Source: Oscillospiraceae bacterium (lineage in GTDB: Bacteria > Bacillota > Clostridia > Oscillospirales > Ruminococcaceae). From it: 64,000 nt of DNA. A model generated the notes under the pieces. That model saw only the letters and a program-made list of their open reading frames with translations. It had not been told where the DNA came from and ran no database searches. The translations under genes and the position numbers were made by a program. Where the stretch lies: positions 1-64,000 of the forward strand of contig CABIYQ010000001.1 of the NCBI GenBank assembly GCA_902362965.1, given 5' to 3'. Of this stretch, positions 18,697-29,200 are shown piece by piece. How positions within the stretch are numbered: position 1 is the stretch's first letter; the number at the start of each line of letters is the position of its first letter.

Positions 18697-19128
18697 TTAC
18701 ATATCATAAATTTCTTTGCTAGTAAGTAATTTGATACCTGCTGATGTCAGTACATCTGCCGCCCTTTGATTATCTGCAACTCTTAGTATAACATAAGCAA
18801 TGTCTTCAGATTTACTTACAAAAGCATACATATATTCAACACTTATAGCATTATTGTAAAGTGTATTCATAACAACTGAGAGTCCGCCCGGTTCGTCTGA
18901 TATTCCAACTGCCAGAACATCTGTTATTGTAACTGTACATTCTGCTCCTTTGAGTACGTTACACGCTTTATCCGGGTCATTGACAATAAGTCTGAGTATA
19001 CCGAAATCTTTAGTATCAGCAATGGAAAGCGCTCTGATATCAATATCGTTTTGTTTAAGAATATTGGTAATATTACTAAGTCTGCCGGGTTTGTTCTCAA
19101 CAAAAATTGAAATTTGTTTAATTAACAT
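18697..19128 (-). CDS. Tandem ACT-domain amino-acid-binding protein
   Basis: 143 residues made of two ACT domains: KQISIFVENKPGRLSNITNI (first) and VGISDEPGGLSVVMNTLYNN (second), each with the ligand-loop pattern N/D-x-P-G-x-L. ACT domains bind amino acids to regulate enzymes or transport. Genes of this type often neighbour phenylacetate-CoA ligase and indolepyruvate oxidoreductase genes, as here, so it probably senses an aromatic or branched-chain amino acid for this pathway. That link is inferred from context. It ends the core cluster, 14 bases after paaK. Confidence 0.88.
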   Translation of the reverse strand: MLIKQISIFVENKPGRLSNITNILKQNDIDIRALSIADTKDFGILRLIVNDPDKACNVLKGAECTVTITDVLAVGISDEPGGLSVVMNTLYNNAISVEYMYAFVSKSEDIAYVILRVADNQRAADVLTSAGIKLLTSKEIYDM

Positions 19129-19142
19129 AAAATCATCTCCCT

Positions 19143-20444
19143 TTATTTACGTTTATCAATAACTCTTATTGCCTTACCTTCGGTACGTTGAATTGTTTTA
19201 GGTTCAACCAAACGGATTTTTGCTGCAATACCCAGAGTAGACTCAACTGCTGATTTAATAATTTTTTCCTGATCCTCAAGACTTTTTACAGTATCAGAGA
19301 ACATTTCCGGAGAAATTTCCACTTGAATTTCGAGGGTATCGGTATTATTAACTCTGTCGACAATCAATTGATAATATGGAGCTGTATTACCTAATTGTAA
19401 AAGGACACTTTCAACCTGTGACGGGAATACATTTACGCCTCTGATGATGAGCATATCATCGGATCTTCCGGCAGGCTTCATCATTTTAATAAGTGTTCTG
19501 CCGCATGAGCATTTTTCACGCTTTAGTATTCCTATATCTCTTGTTCGATATCTCAGAAGCGGAAATGCTTCCTTGCTGATACAGGTAAATACTATTTCGC
19601 CCTGTGTGCCTTCAGGCAGTACTTCTCCAGTATCTGGGTCAATAGTTTCTGCTATAAAGTGGTCTTCGTTTATATGCATACCGCTTTGTTCGCTGCACTC
19701 AAAAGCAACGCCGGGACCAATAATTTCAGTAAGACCATAAATGTCCAGTGCTTTTAATCCCAGTTTTTCTTCAATTTCATGACGCATTTCTTCTGTCCAT
19801 GGTTCAGCACCGAATAATCCTGCTTTAAGCTTTATATCGTCTTTGGTAATGCCCATTTCTTCCATTGTTTCGGCAAGGTACAGTGCATATGACGGAGTAC
19901 AGCAAATATATGTAGAACCAAAGTCTTTTATAATATTTATCTGTCTGTTTGTATTGCCTGTAGAAACAGGAATGACGGTCATTCCTACCTTTTCAGCTCC
20001 TCCATGAAGTCCCAGACCGCCGGTAAAAAGTCCATATCCGTAAGAAACATGCATAAAATCTTTATTTGTTGCGCCTGCTGCCGTCAGTGCTCTTGCGCAG
20101 CATTCCGACCACACGTCAAGGTCATTCTGAGTATATCCTACAACAATTTGCTTTCCTGTAGTACCGCTTGAAGCATGAACTCTTACAACGTCTTCCATAG
20201 GAACGGCAAATAAACCGTACGGGTAGGTATCTCTCAGATCCTGTTTCATAGTAAATGGTAATTTTTTCAAGTCCTCAACACTGTGAATATCATCGGGCGT
20301 TACTCCTGCTTTTTCCATTCTTTCACGGTAATAGGGGACATTATTGTAAACCTTTCTCACTGTCTGAGAAAGTCTGAAGCTTTGCAGTGCTTTCATTTCA
20401 TCTTTTGTAGCGCACTCCATGTTTTCATTCCAGTATCTTTCCAT
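19143..20444 (-). CDS. paaK: Phenylacetate-CoA ligase (copy 1)
   Basis: 433 residues of the PaaK branch of adenylate-forming enzymes: ATP + arylacetate + CoA gives arylacetyl-CoA + AMP + PPi. Visible are the P-loop VRVHASSGTTGKQIVVGYT, DIYGLTEIIGPGVAFEC, the metal-type Cys pair (EKCSCGRTLI), and the hinge RSDDMLIIRGVNVFPSQVES. It follows iorB by 12 bases. The second copy at 23616-24920 is clearly homologous but diverged, suggesting different substrates (phenylacetate, indoleacetate or hydroxyphenylacetate). Confidence 0.93.
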   Translation of the reverse strand: MERYWNENMECATKDEMKALQSFRLSQTVRKVYNNVPYYRERMEKAGVTPDDIHSVEDLKKLPFTMKQDLRDTYPYGLFAVPMEDVVRVHASSGTTGKQIVVGYTQNDLDVWSECCARALTAAGATNKDFMHVSYGYGLFTGGLGLHGGAEKVGMTVIPVSTGNTNRQINIIKDFGSTYICCTPSYALYLAETMEEMGITKDDIKLKAGLFGAEPWTEEMRHEIEEKLGLKALDIYGLTEIIGPGVAFECSEQSGMHINEDHFIAETIDPDTGEVLPEGTQGEIVFTCISKEAFPLLRYRTRDIGILKREKCSCGRTLIKMMKPAGRSDDMLIIRGVNVFPSQVESVLLQLGNTAPYYQLIVDRVNNTDTLEIQVEISPEMFSDTVKSLEDQEKIIKSAVESTLGIAAKIRLVEPKTIQRTEGKAIRVIDKRK

Positions 20445-20456
20445 TGGTAAAGCTCC

Positions 20457-21029
20457 TTATATATTTTTTCCTAGATCAAATGCTTTTAGATTGAGTTCAA
20501 GAAACCTTTCGGGAACACAGTTTTTTATTGCTTCTTTCCATACACTTTCATCAAAACTCATCTTTGATGCAATGAGTCCCATAAGAACAACGTTTGAAGT
20601 CTTAGCATTACCTGCTTCTTCAGCAAGAGCCAATGCGTCTGCGGCTATAATATCAATGCCCAGATTTTTTATTTTTTCTATAATATTTTCAGGATACTTT
20701 GCTGCTCCAGTAATTACTGGCATAGGGTCGAGAGTTTGTGTAGAAGTAATCAAATGGCCTCCTTTTTTTAGATATGAGATCCATCTTGCTGCTTCCAGCA
20801 GTTCAAATGAAACTATAATATCAGCTTCACCTTTTTCAATTACAGGAGAATAAACCTTATCGCCGTACTTTACGTATGTAACAACAGAACCTCCTCTTTG
20901 AGACATTCCGTGAACCTCGCTGACCTTCACATCAAATCCCTGTGACAGCAGAACATTTCCGATAATTCTTGATGCAAGCAGACTTCCCTGACCGCCGACT
21001 CCGACAATCATAATTGATTTTGTTTCCAT
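20457..21029 (-). CDS. iorB: Indolepyruvate:ferredoxin oxidoreductase beta subunit
   Basis: 190 residues: the gamma-type domain of 2-oxoacid:ferredoxin oxidoreductases, beginning KSIMIVGVGGQGSLLASRII and containing KVSEVHGMSQRGGSVVTYVK, a signature of IorB. With IorA it converts aryl pyruvates, CoA and oxidised ferredoxin into arylacetyl-CoA and CO2, or the reverse with reduced ferredoxin. Cytoplasmic. It starts 22 bases after the iorA stop. Confidence 0.95.
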   Translation of the reverse strand: METKSIMIVGVGGQGSLLASRIIGNVLLSQGFDVKVSEVHGMSQRGGSVVTYVKYGDKVYSPVIEKGEADIIVSFELLEAARWISYLKKGGHLITSTQTLDPMPVITGAAKYPENIIEKIKNLGIDIIAADALALAEEAGNAKTSNVVLMGLIASKMSFDESVWKEAIKNCVPERFLELNLKAFDLGKNI

Positions 21030-21051
21030 TTATTTTAAAACCTCCCTGAAG

Positions 21052-22779
21052 TTAATCTGTGATAGCGTCACATTTACACATTTCTGTACAGATTCCACAG
21101 CCTACGCATAAAGTTTTGTCAATTTCCGCACCATTATTTTTTATTGAAATGGCAGGACATCCAATTTTCAGGCACATCTTACATGATTTACATTTATCTG
21201 GATCTACTTTCAGAGCTGGTTTGTGTTTTACATATTTAAGCAATGCGCATGGACGTCTGGATATTACTACCGACGGTTCTTCAGCTGAAAGCTCTTCCAG
21301 TACTGCTTCTTCTGTTTCCTTCATATTATAAGGATCAACAACTCTTACCCTGTTAATGCCGACAGCCTTACAAAGAGCTTCAAGGGATACCTTTGAGGCG
21401 GGATCACCTTTTAAGTTGTAACCTGTTGTAGGATTTTGCTGGTGACCTGTCATACCTGTTATGGAATTATCCAGAATAATAACAGTTGAATTAGTTGCAT
21501 TGTAAGCAATGTTTATCAGACCTGTAACGCCGCTGTGAATAAATGTAGAGTCACCGATTACAGCTACATTTTTCTTTTCGCCGTCAGACCCCATTATCTT
21601 GTTCATACCATGCAGAGCGGAAATAGAAGCACCCATACAAATAGTAGAATCCATAGAATTAAGCGGTGCAGCAGCTCCTAAAGTATAGCAGCCGATATCG
21701 CCTGAAACTGTAATTTTATTTTTTGCCAGCACATAAAACAAACCTCTGTGAGGACATCCTGCACACATAACAGGAGGTCTTACAGGTACAGATTCTGAAA
21801 AATCAATATAGTCGTTTTTCTTGCCGATTATTTTTTCAGCAATAATTGACTGTGAAAGCTCTCCGATAAATCCGAAAAGTTCTTTTCCGATAACATTGAT
21901 ACCAAGTTTTTTGCAGTGAGTTTCAATAATATCGTCAAGTTCTTCAATTACGTAAACAGTTTCGCATTTTGCTGCAAAATCCTTAATAAGATCAACAGGA
22001 AGAGGATTTACAACACCAAGCTTGAGATATGAAACATCATCGCCCAGTGCTTCTTTTGCATACTGGTAGGCAATACCGCTTGTAATAACGCCGATTTTTC
22101 CGCCGTTTAATTCTATTTTATTTAAAGTAGAAGTTTCAGCATATTCAATAAGTTTTTTTGTTCTTTCTTCAACAAATACATGTCTTGCCTTTGCAAATGC
22201 CGGCATCATAACATATTTCTGAGGATTTTTTACATAAGGTTTTGTTTCAGCATTTTCTCTTTCACATAATTCAACAGAACTTTGTGAATGAGAAACTCTT
22301 GTAGAAAGTCTTACGATAACAGGAGTATCATATTTTTCAGAAAGCTTGAATGATTCCTTTACAAAATCCTTACACTCAGCCGAGTCGGAAGGCTCTACCA
22401 TAAGAACCTTTGACGCAATAGCGTGATGGCGACTATCCTGTTCGTTTTGCGAGGAATGCATGCCCGGATCGTCTGCCACGGCGATGACCATACCGCCTGT
22501 AACCCCTGTATATGCAGCAGTATAAAGGGGATCTGCCGCAACGTTAAGTCCTACATGCTTCATTCCGCAGAAACTTCTTGCGCCTGCAATTGATGCTCCA
22601 AGTGCGGTTTCCATTGCCACTTTTTCATTAGGCGCCCATTCTGCGTACATTTCTTCGTATTTTGCACCGAATTCTGTAATTTCTGTTGAAGGAGTACCAG
22701 GATAGCTGGAAATCAACTGACATCCTCCTTCATACAAACCTCTTGCAAAGGCTTCATTGCCAAGCATTAATTTGTTCAT
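21052..22779 (-). CDS. iorA: Indolepyruvate:ferredoxin oxidoreductase alpha subunit
   Basis: 575 residues. The N-terminal pyrimidine domain (GNEAFARGLYEGGCQLISSY, PGTPSTEI), the central TPP domain (AGCPHRGLFYVLAK, GDIGCYTLG, the GDSTFIHSGVTGL/NA region), and a C-terminal ferredoxin segment with two CxxCxxxxC/CP-type clusters (CKSCKMCLKIGCPAI and CVGCGICTEMCKCDAI). It is the catalytic subunit that binds TPP. It is preceded without a gap by a HAD phosphatase gene. Confidence 0.96.
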   Translation of the reverse strand: MNKLMLGNEAFARGLYEGGCQLISSYPGTPSTEITEFGAKYEEMYAEWAPNEKVAMETALGASIAGARSFCGMKHVGLNVAADPLYTAAYTGVTGGMVIAVADDPGMHSSQNEQDSRHHAIASKVLMVEPSDSAECKDFVKESFKLSEKYDTPVIVRLSTRVSHSQSSVELCERENAETKPYVKNPQKYVMMPAFAKARHVFVEERTKKLIEYAETSTLNKIELNGGKIGVITSGIAYQYAKEALGDDVSYLKLGVVNPLPVDLIKDFAAKCETVYVIEELDDIIETHCKKLGINVIGKELFGFIGELSQSIIAEKIIGKKNDYIDFSESVPVRPPVMCAGCPHRGLFYVLAKNKITVSGDIGCYTLGAAAPLNSMDSTICMGASISALHGMNKIMGSDGEKKNVAVIGDSTFIHSGVTGLINIAYNATNSTVIILDNSITGMTGHQQNPTTGYNLKGDPASKVSLEALCKAVGINRVRVVDPYNMKETEEAVLEELSAEEPSVVISRRPCALLKYVKHKPALKVDPDKCKSCKMCLKIGCPAISIKNNGAEIDKTLCVGCGICTEMCKCDAITD

Positions 22780-23616
22780 TTATTCAAATCCTTTCATATA
22801 ATTTTTCTTTATCCAGAAAGCCACTGAATCCGCATTATTACAGTCTATAACTTCATCAGCAGCAGATTTTACTTCTTCCTTTGCATTTCCTACCGCTATG
22901 CATTTATCGCATATGTGAAACATAGGAAGATCATTTAGATTGTCTCCAAAGCATGTCACATAATCAAATGTGCCGTATTTCTTTAAAAACTTTATGCCAT
23001 TTGATTTTGAGGCACGGTTTGAGAAAACTTCCAGAAACCATAGTCCTTTATTGTAAACGTCCTTGTAAAATGCACTACTAATATTATTAATTTTATCAAG
23101 GCGGTTTTTTACTGGTGCAAGACTTTCATACTCTCCCAGAGTTGTAAAATAAACAACGCTTTCATCAGCTTCACATGCTAAATCAGAACATTTTATAAAG
23201 GGCTTGTCATATTTGTCACGTCTTAAAAGAAAAAATTCATACATTTGCTTGTTTTCAAATCCCGTATATAATGCAAAAAGTCTGTTGTTTTTAATTTTAT
23301 ACATAAACGGCTTTATATTACACTGCTTAAAAATAGCAGCCACAGTTACAGCAGTGCCGTTATTTATATACTCATTTTTTATATATTTTTTCTTTTGTAT
23401 ATCGTAAATGCTGACGCCGTTCATAAGTACGCATGGAGTATTTATGTTTATTTTTTCAGTTATTTTTACTGCCGATGAAGCAGTGCGGGCAGTAGCAAAT
23501 GTAAACGCTCCGCCTGTTGAAATAAATTGATTTATTATTTCTGCGGAAATATCAGATAGTTTGCCGTTTGAGTCGAGCAGTGTTCCGTCCAGATCGGTAA
23601 TAAGAAGTTCTTTCAT
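22780..23616 (-). CDS. HAD-superfamily (Cof-type) phosphatase
   Basis: 278 residues. Motif I DLDGTLLDSNG with the nucleophile Asp near residue 8, motif II TFATARTASS, a type IIB cap in the middle, and motif IV GDNLNDLPMFHICD. Cof-type enzymes dephosphorylate sugar phosphates, flavin nucleotides or PLP; the substrate is unknown. It is squeezed between paaK (1-base overlap) and iorA (no gap), so it is co-transcribed, but a chemical role in aryl-acid metabolism is not evident. Confidence 0.88.
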   Translation of the reverse strand: MKELLITDLDGTLLDSNGKLSDISAEIINQFISTGGAFTFATARTASSAVKITEKININTPCVLMNGVSIYDIQKKKYIKNEYINNGTAVTVAAIFKQCNIKPFMYKIKNNRLFALYTGFENKQMYEFFLLRRDKYDKPFIKCSDLACEADESVVYFTTLGEYESLAPVKNRLDKINNISSAFYKDVYNKGLWFLEVFSNRASKSNGIKFLKKYGTFDYVTCFGDNLNDLPMFHICDKCIAVGNAKEEVKSAADEVIDCNNADSVAFWIKKNYMKGFE

Positions 23617-24920
23617 TATTGTTTTCTCAGATCAATTATTCTTTTTGCCTTGCCCTGGAATCTTTCCAGCGACTTATGTTCTACCAGTGAAACCTTAGTA
23701 TCAATTCCGAGAACTGTTTTAAGATTATGGTGAATTAAATTACGCAGCTGTTCAAGTCCGGCATAATTTTCGAGGAGCGATCCATCAGCTAGTTCAACCT
23801 TGACCTCAAGACGGTCAGAGAAATTTTCTCTTGTAATCACTAGCTGATAATGGGGAGCGATCTGATCAAATCCCATAAGTACGCTTTCAATCTGAGATGG
23901 AAAGACATTTACGCCTCTGATCTTAAGCATATCATCGGTTCTGCCCATAATTTTAGCCATCCTTGCAAAAGTTCTGCCGCATTTACACGGTTCATAGTCA
24001 ATTTTAGTAATATCCTTAGTACGGTATCTGAGCATAGGAATGCCTTCTTTTGTAAGGGTTGTTACAACAAGTTCTCCCTGCGAACCCCTTGGCAGAACTT
24101 CAAGAGTGGTCGGATCAATAATTTCGGCAATGAAATGATCTTCATTAATATGCATACCGCATCTTAAATGACATTCACCTGAGACCCCGGGACCCATAAG
24201 TTCGCTCATGCCGTAATTGTCTGTAGCGAACAGTCCGAGAGTTTTTTCCACCTGATTTCTCATTTCTTCCGTACAGCCTTCTGAACCAAACAAACCGAGC
24301 TTTAAATTCAGATTGTCTATTACACCCATTTCTTTTGCTGTTTCACCGATAAACTGTGCATATGAAGGCGTAGCGACCAGTGCGGTAGTCTGAAAATCCT
24401 GCATCAGCATAATTTGTTTTTCAGTATTGCCGCTTGATGTGGGGACAACTGTGGCTCCAATTTTTTCAAGTCCGTAATGAAGACCCAGAGCACCCGTAAA
24501 AAGTCCATATCCAAAGGCAATCTGAACTATATCTTCATCAGTTGCGCCTGCTGCCATGCAAAGTCTTGCCATACAGTCGCTCCAGTTGTCAAGATCGTTT
24601 TTTGTATATCCGACTACAGTCGGTTTTCCTGTAGTACCGCTTGAAGCATGAATTCTTACGATATTTTTTATTGGCTGTCCAAAGAGACCAAAAGGATAAT
24701 TATCACGTATATCGTCCTTGGTTGTGTATGGTATGTACTGTATATCGTCCAGAGTTTTTATTTTTTCAGCAGTTACTCCTGCTTTTTCAAGTCTGTCGTG
24801 ATAAAACGGTATGTTTTTACAGCAATAATCCACCAGCCATTTTAGTCTGTTAAGCTGAATTTCTTCAATTTGTTTTCTTGACATTGTTTCAGCGTCTTTT
24901 TGAAAAAACATTTTATACAT
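23616..24920 (-). CDS. paaK: Phenylacetate-CoA ligase (copy 2)
   Basis: 434 residues, same family as the gene at 19143-20444. Motifs: IVRIHASSGTTGKPTVVGYT, DNYGMSELMGPGVSGEC, CKCGRTFARM and RTDDMLKIRGVNVFPSQIES. It is the first gene of the aryl-acid operon, with AAAGG about 10 bases upstream of the ATG and a FadR-like palindrome at the transcription start. A divergent relative in the same operon suggests each ligase handles a different aryl acid. Confidence 0.93.
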   Translation of the reverse strand: MYKMFFQKDAETMSRKQIEEIQLNRLKWLVDYCCKNIPFYHDRLEKAGVTAEKIKTLDDIQYIPYTTKDDIRDNYPFGLFGQPIKNIVRIHASSGTTGKPTVVGYTKNDLDNWSDCMARLCMAAGATDEDIVQIAFGYGLFTGALGLHYGLEKIGATVVPTSSGNTEKQIMLMQDFQTTALVATPSYAQFIGETAKEMGVIDNLNLKLGLFGSEGCTEEMRNQVEKTLGLFATDNYGMSELMGPGVSGECHLRCGMHINEDHFIAEIIDPTTLEVLPRGSQGELVVTTLTKEGIPMLRYRTKDITKIDYEPCKCGRTFARMAKIMGRTDDMLKIRGVNVFPSQIESVLMGFDQIAPHYQLVITRENFSDRLEVKVELADGSLLENYAGLEQLRNLIHHNLKTVLGIDTKVSLVEHKSLERFQGKAKRIIDLRKQ

Positions 24921-24935
24921 CCTTTCCGAGTAAAC

Positions 24936-24951
24936 GAATGAATAATCATTC
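24936..24951. promoter_or_regulatory. FadR-like operator palindrome ahead of the aryl-acid operon
   Basis: GAATGA-ATAA-TCATTC, a perfect 6-bp inverted repeat with 4-base spacer. It matches the core of the Bacillus subtilis FadR (TetR-family) box, GAATGA-MTAN-TCATTC as I recall it. It lies 10 to 25 bases downstream of a minus-strand TATAAT (24961-24966), where binding would block transcription. No TetR gene is in the window. Confidence 0.55.
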
Positions 24952-25097
24952 TAAAAACTTATTATATCATTTTTTTTGACAAAAGTACATAGTTTAATAG
25001 ATTACATTTATTTATTTGTGAAATTCCTTGTAAATCCAAGGCTAAGTTTTGTACATATTTAACAAAAAGAGGGAAGTGTTTTTTATTATATAGAACA

Positions 25098-25126
25098 TTG
25101 ATAAATTTTTCCGAATATAGTATAAT
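25098..25126 (+). promoter_or_regulatory. Promoter of the uridine-kinase-like gene
   Basis: TTGATA (25098-25103) and TATAAT (25121-25126), 17-base spacer, 33 bases ahead of the start. Confidence 0.65.
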
Positions 25127-25159
25127 ATAAATACTTTAAATTTATGAAAGGTTTATGAT

Positions 25160-26077
25160 ATGAAATACGTTAAAACAGATTCTCTCAATAGGATTATAAC
25201 TGAAAATCCACGTAAGCTTGTAAATGATTCGGAGGGAAATTATTATTGTCAGCTTAATAATGTGTGTGGAGAAATATCGAAAAAACGCAATACTCATCCT
25301 GTTATTTTAATTTCCGGTCCTTCGGGTTCGGGAAAAACTTCAGCTGCAAATGAAATGTCCAGAATTTTAAAAAAGAATTATAACTGTGACAGCAATGTTA
25401 TTTCACTTGATAATTACTTTCGCTCAAATACTTCGCCGGATATGCCAAGAGATAAAAATGGCAATATAGATCTGGAGTCTCCGTTATGTACAGATTTAAA
25501 ACTGCTTCAAGAGCATCTGGTGCTTATGAATGAAGGCAAAGAATTTATGATGCCGGTATTCGATTTTAAAAAACAGTCGCGCAGCAGTTATGTTCCGTTT
25601 AAAAGAGAGGCGGATTCTTTAGTAATCATGGAAGGGATTCATGCGCTGAACCCTCTTGTGACCGGTGAAAACAATTTTGCGACCTGTATTTATATAAGCG
25701 TACGTACAAGACTGAAAGACCGTAACAACAAGATTCTTCATCCTCGCATCATACGGCTTATAAGGCGGCTTTGCAGAGACAGTCTTTTCAGAGGAAGGAA
25801 TCTGGAATCAATTTTTTCTTATTTTGAAAGCGTATCGGAGGGAGAAGATAAATATATTTTTCCGTTTAAACGTCGTGCTGATTTTCAGATAGATACGTTT
25901 ATGTCTTATGAAGTGTCGGTTTATAAAAGCTTTCTTTATAGAAAGCTGTCAGAGGCAGAGCAGATATTACGCAATAATCATTATTATAATAATATTATTG
26001 AATTTTTTAATATATTACTTCCTGTCAGTGAAAAGGAAGTACCGTCAGATTCTTTGATTCGTGAATTTATAGGGTGA
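25160..26077 (+). CDS. Uridine kinase / phosphoribulokinase-family protein
   Basis: 305 residues. A P-loop ISGPSGSGKTSAANEM at about residues 51-66, then SLDNYFRSNTSPDMP (substrate/magnesium loop, like the DDFY loop of uridine kinase), a central VFDFKKQSRSSYVPF, and VIMEGIHALNP as Walker B. This arrangement fits the uridine/cytidine kinase fold. Clostridial proteins of this type often carry an extra N-terminal TGS-like domain; here the N-terminus is only about 45 residues, so it is a short form. Likely nucleoside kinase; the exact substrate is uncertain. Single-gene unit. Confidence 0.85.
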   Translation: MKYVKTDSLNRIITENPRKLVNDSEGNYYCQLNNVCGEISKKRNTHPVILISGPSGSGKTSAANEMSRILKKNYNCDSNVISLDNYFRSNTSPDMPRDKNGNIDLESPLCTDLKLLQEHLVLMNEGKEFMMPVFDFKKQSRSSYVPFKREADSLVIMEGIHALNPLVTGENNFATCIYISVRTRLKDRNNKILHPRIIRLIRRLCRDSLFRGRNLESIFSYFESVSEGEDKYIFPFKRRADFQIDTFMSYEVSVYKSFLYRKLSEAEQILRNNHYYNNIIEFFNILLPVSEKEVPSDSLIREFIG

Positions 26078-26169
26078 GATCTAATATTACTTTTATACGT
26101 ATATTTTAAATTATATTCGGCGGAACTAATTTATTATAACATTTTTATATTATGCATGTAAACATAAAA

Positions 26170-26198
26170 ACGGCTGTACAGAATTTCTGTACAGCCGT
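26170..26198. terminator. Bidirectional terminator
   Basis: Long near-perfect inverted repeat ACGGCTGTACAGA(A)/(T)TCTGTACAGCCGT between convergent genes, followed by AAATTTT on the plus strand and TTTT on the minus strand. Confidence 0.85.
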
Positions 26199-26207
26199 AA
26201 ATTTTAA

Positions 26208-29200
26208 TTATTTAAAGTATCTTACACCGTTTTCAAAAATTCCCTGATCCTTGATGCCTGTAACATTTTTGCATACATCAAATCCGATACGTTCACTGTG
26301 TCCCATTTTACCGAGTACACGTCCGTCAGGGGAGGTTATGCCTTCGATGGCTTCCATAGAAGTATTAGGATTAAATCTGATATCCATTGACGGTTTTCCG
26401 TTCAGATCAACATATTGTGTTGCTATTTGACCGTTGTTTGCAAGCTGTACTATTAAAGATTGAGGAGCTACAAATCTTCCTTCGCCGTGTGAGATCGGGA
26501 TAGCATGAATATCGCCTACATTACTGTTTGCAAGCCATGGAGATTTGTTAGACGCAATTCTGGTATTTACCATCATTGACTGGTGTCTTGCAATGGTATT
26601 GAAAGTAAGGGTAGGGGATTCGTTGGTCATATCGGTAATTTCACCGTAAGGAACAAGACCTAGCTTGATAAGAGCCTGGAATCCGTTACAGATACCCAAC
26701 ATAAGACCGTCTCTTTTTTTGAGAAGTTCATGTACGGCGTCCTTAACCTTTGGATTTCTGAAAAATGCAGTAATAAATTTACCGCTTCCGTCAGGTTCGT
26801 CGCCGCCGCTGAATCCTCCGGGAATCATAATAATTTGTGACTGTTTAATGATTTTTGCAGCTTCTTCAATTGAATCTTCAATATCAGAAGCGCTGAGATT
26901 CTTGACTACCATTATCTGTGCTTCAGCTCCGGCACGTTCAAATGCTCTTGCGGTATCGTATTCACAGTTAGTACCCGGGAAAACCGGAATAAATACCTTA
27001 GGAACAGCAGCTTTAATTGATGGGAATGCACGTTTAGCAGCATTGAACTCATAAGCTTCAACTGCCGAAAGAGTAGTTTTTATTCTGCAAGGGAATACAG
27101 GTTCAAGTTTGTTTTCCCATGTTTTCTGGAGCGAGTCAAGAGAAAGAGTATAGCTCTTTGTAAAGATATTATATTCTTGTTTTGTTTTACCCAGAACAAT
27201 TTCATTTTCCAGTGCTTCGCCGTCAATTTCAATAATGAATGAGCCGTAGTGAGGCAGGAACAGTTCTTCTTCGGAAAGTTTGTTTTCAAATGCGAAACCG
27301 ATCCTGTTACCGAAACACATTTTAGCGATACCTTCGGCAACACCGCCGCCTGAAACAGTCCAGACTGCTTTTGCTCTGCCGTTTTCAATCATGTCTTCTA
27401 CATAAGCAAAGCAGTTCTTTACGCTTTCAAATACCGGCAGACTGTTTTCGTCGTAATCAGGCTTGATCATGATTACTGTACTGTCAGTGTCCTTAAATTC
27501 AGGTGAAACGATTTTTCTGCTTGAAGCAGTGGAAACAGCAAAGGAAACCAGAGTAGGAGGAACGTCTATGTTTTCAAATGTACCGGACATGGAATCCTTA
27601 CCGCCGATAGCTCCGCATCCCATTTCCAGCTGAGCCTTGAATGCGCCGAGAAGGGCTGCCATAGGCTTGCCCCAGCGTTCCGGATTGTTCTGAGTTCTTT
27701 CAAAATATTCTTGGAATGTCAGCCAACAGTGTTCATATTTACCGCCTGCGGCAACGACTTTGGCAATTGATTCAACAACAGCAAGCATTGCTCCGTGATA
27801 TGGACTTTTTTCACTGATAAATGGGTTGTATCCCCAGCCCATAATCGAACATGTATCTGTCTGACCCTTGAGTACAGGAATTTTTGCAGCCATAGCCTGA
27901 GTTGGTGTAAGCTGATATTTTCCGCCAAAAGGCATAAGCACAGTTGAAGCGCCGATTGTAGAGTCGAACTTTTCAACCAATCCTTTCTGTGAGCACACAT
28001 TAAGGTTAGCCATAAGAGCGTCCCAGCCTTCAGGATTGTCCGTATAAGTATTGAGAACTTTGATGTCAGGCTTTTTGATTTTAATATCTGTATATTTAGG
28101 TGCACCGTTGGAGTTTAAAAATTCTCTTGAAAGATCAACGATTGTAACGCCGTTCCAGTTCATTTTAAGACGTGGTTCTTCCATAACATCTGCAACGACT
28201 GTAGCTTCAAGATTTTCTTTGTGTGCTTCATTTAAGAATCTTTCCACATCTTCCTTAGCGATCACAACAGCCATTCTTTCCTGTGATTCGCTGATTGCAA
28301 TTTCTGTACCGTCCAGTCCCTCATACTTTTTCGGAACGGCATTGAGGTCGATTACAAGACCGTCGGTCAGCTCGCCTATTGCCACAGATACACCGCCTGC
28401 ACCGAAATCGTTACAGCGTTTGATCATTTTTGTAACGTCAGGATTTCTGAAGAGTCTCTGTAATTTTCTTTCCTCAGGAGGATTACCTTTTTGTACTTCA
28501 GCTCCGCAGTGTTCAAGAGATTCAAGAGTATGAGATTTTGAAGAGCCTGTTGCGCCTCCGCAGCCGTCACGACCTGTTTTACCGCCCAGCAGAACTACAA
28601 CATCTCCCGGAGCAGGCGCTTCACGTCTGATATTTTCAGCAGGAGCCGCACCTACAACAGCGCCGATCTCAAGTCTTTTGGCAACATATCCCGGGTGATA
28701 GATTTCAGATACATGTCCTGTAGCAAGACCGATCTGATTACCGTATGAACTATAACCGTTTGCAGCGCCCAAAGTGATTTTTCTCTGAGGAAGCTTACCG
28801 GAAATAGTGTCTTCAACGGGAACAAGAGGATTTGCCGCACCTGTTACTCTCATTGCCTGATATACGTAAGAACGTCCTGACAGCGGATCACGGATCGCTC
28901 CGCCCAAGCAAGTAGCTGCACCGCCGAACGGTTCGATTTCTGTAGGGTGATTATGAGTTTCATTTTTGAACATCAGAATCCAGTCTTCTTCACCGTTTTC
29001 AGTATTTACTTTTATTTTAACGGAGCATGCATTGATTTCTTCACTTTCGTCAAGATCGTTTAGCTTACCGTCAGCCTTAAGCTTTTTAACGGCAAGAGTA
29101 GCCATGTCCATAAGTGTTACAGGTTTTTCTTCTCTTCCAAGCTCAGAACGAATTTCGAGATATTCATCATAAGTTTCCTTAATATAAGGAGTTTCAATAT

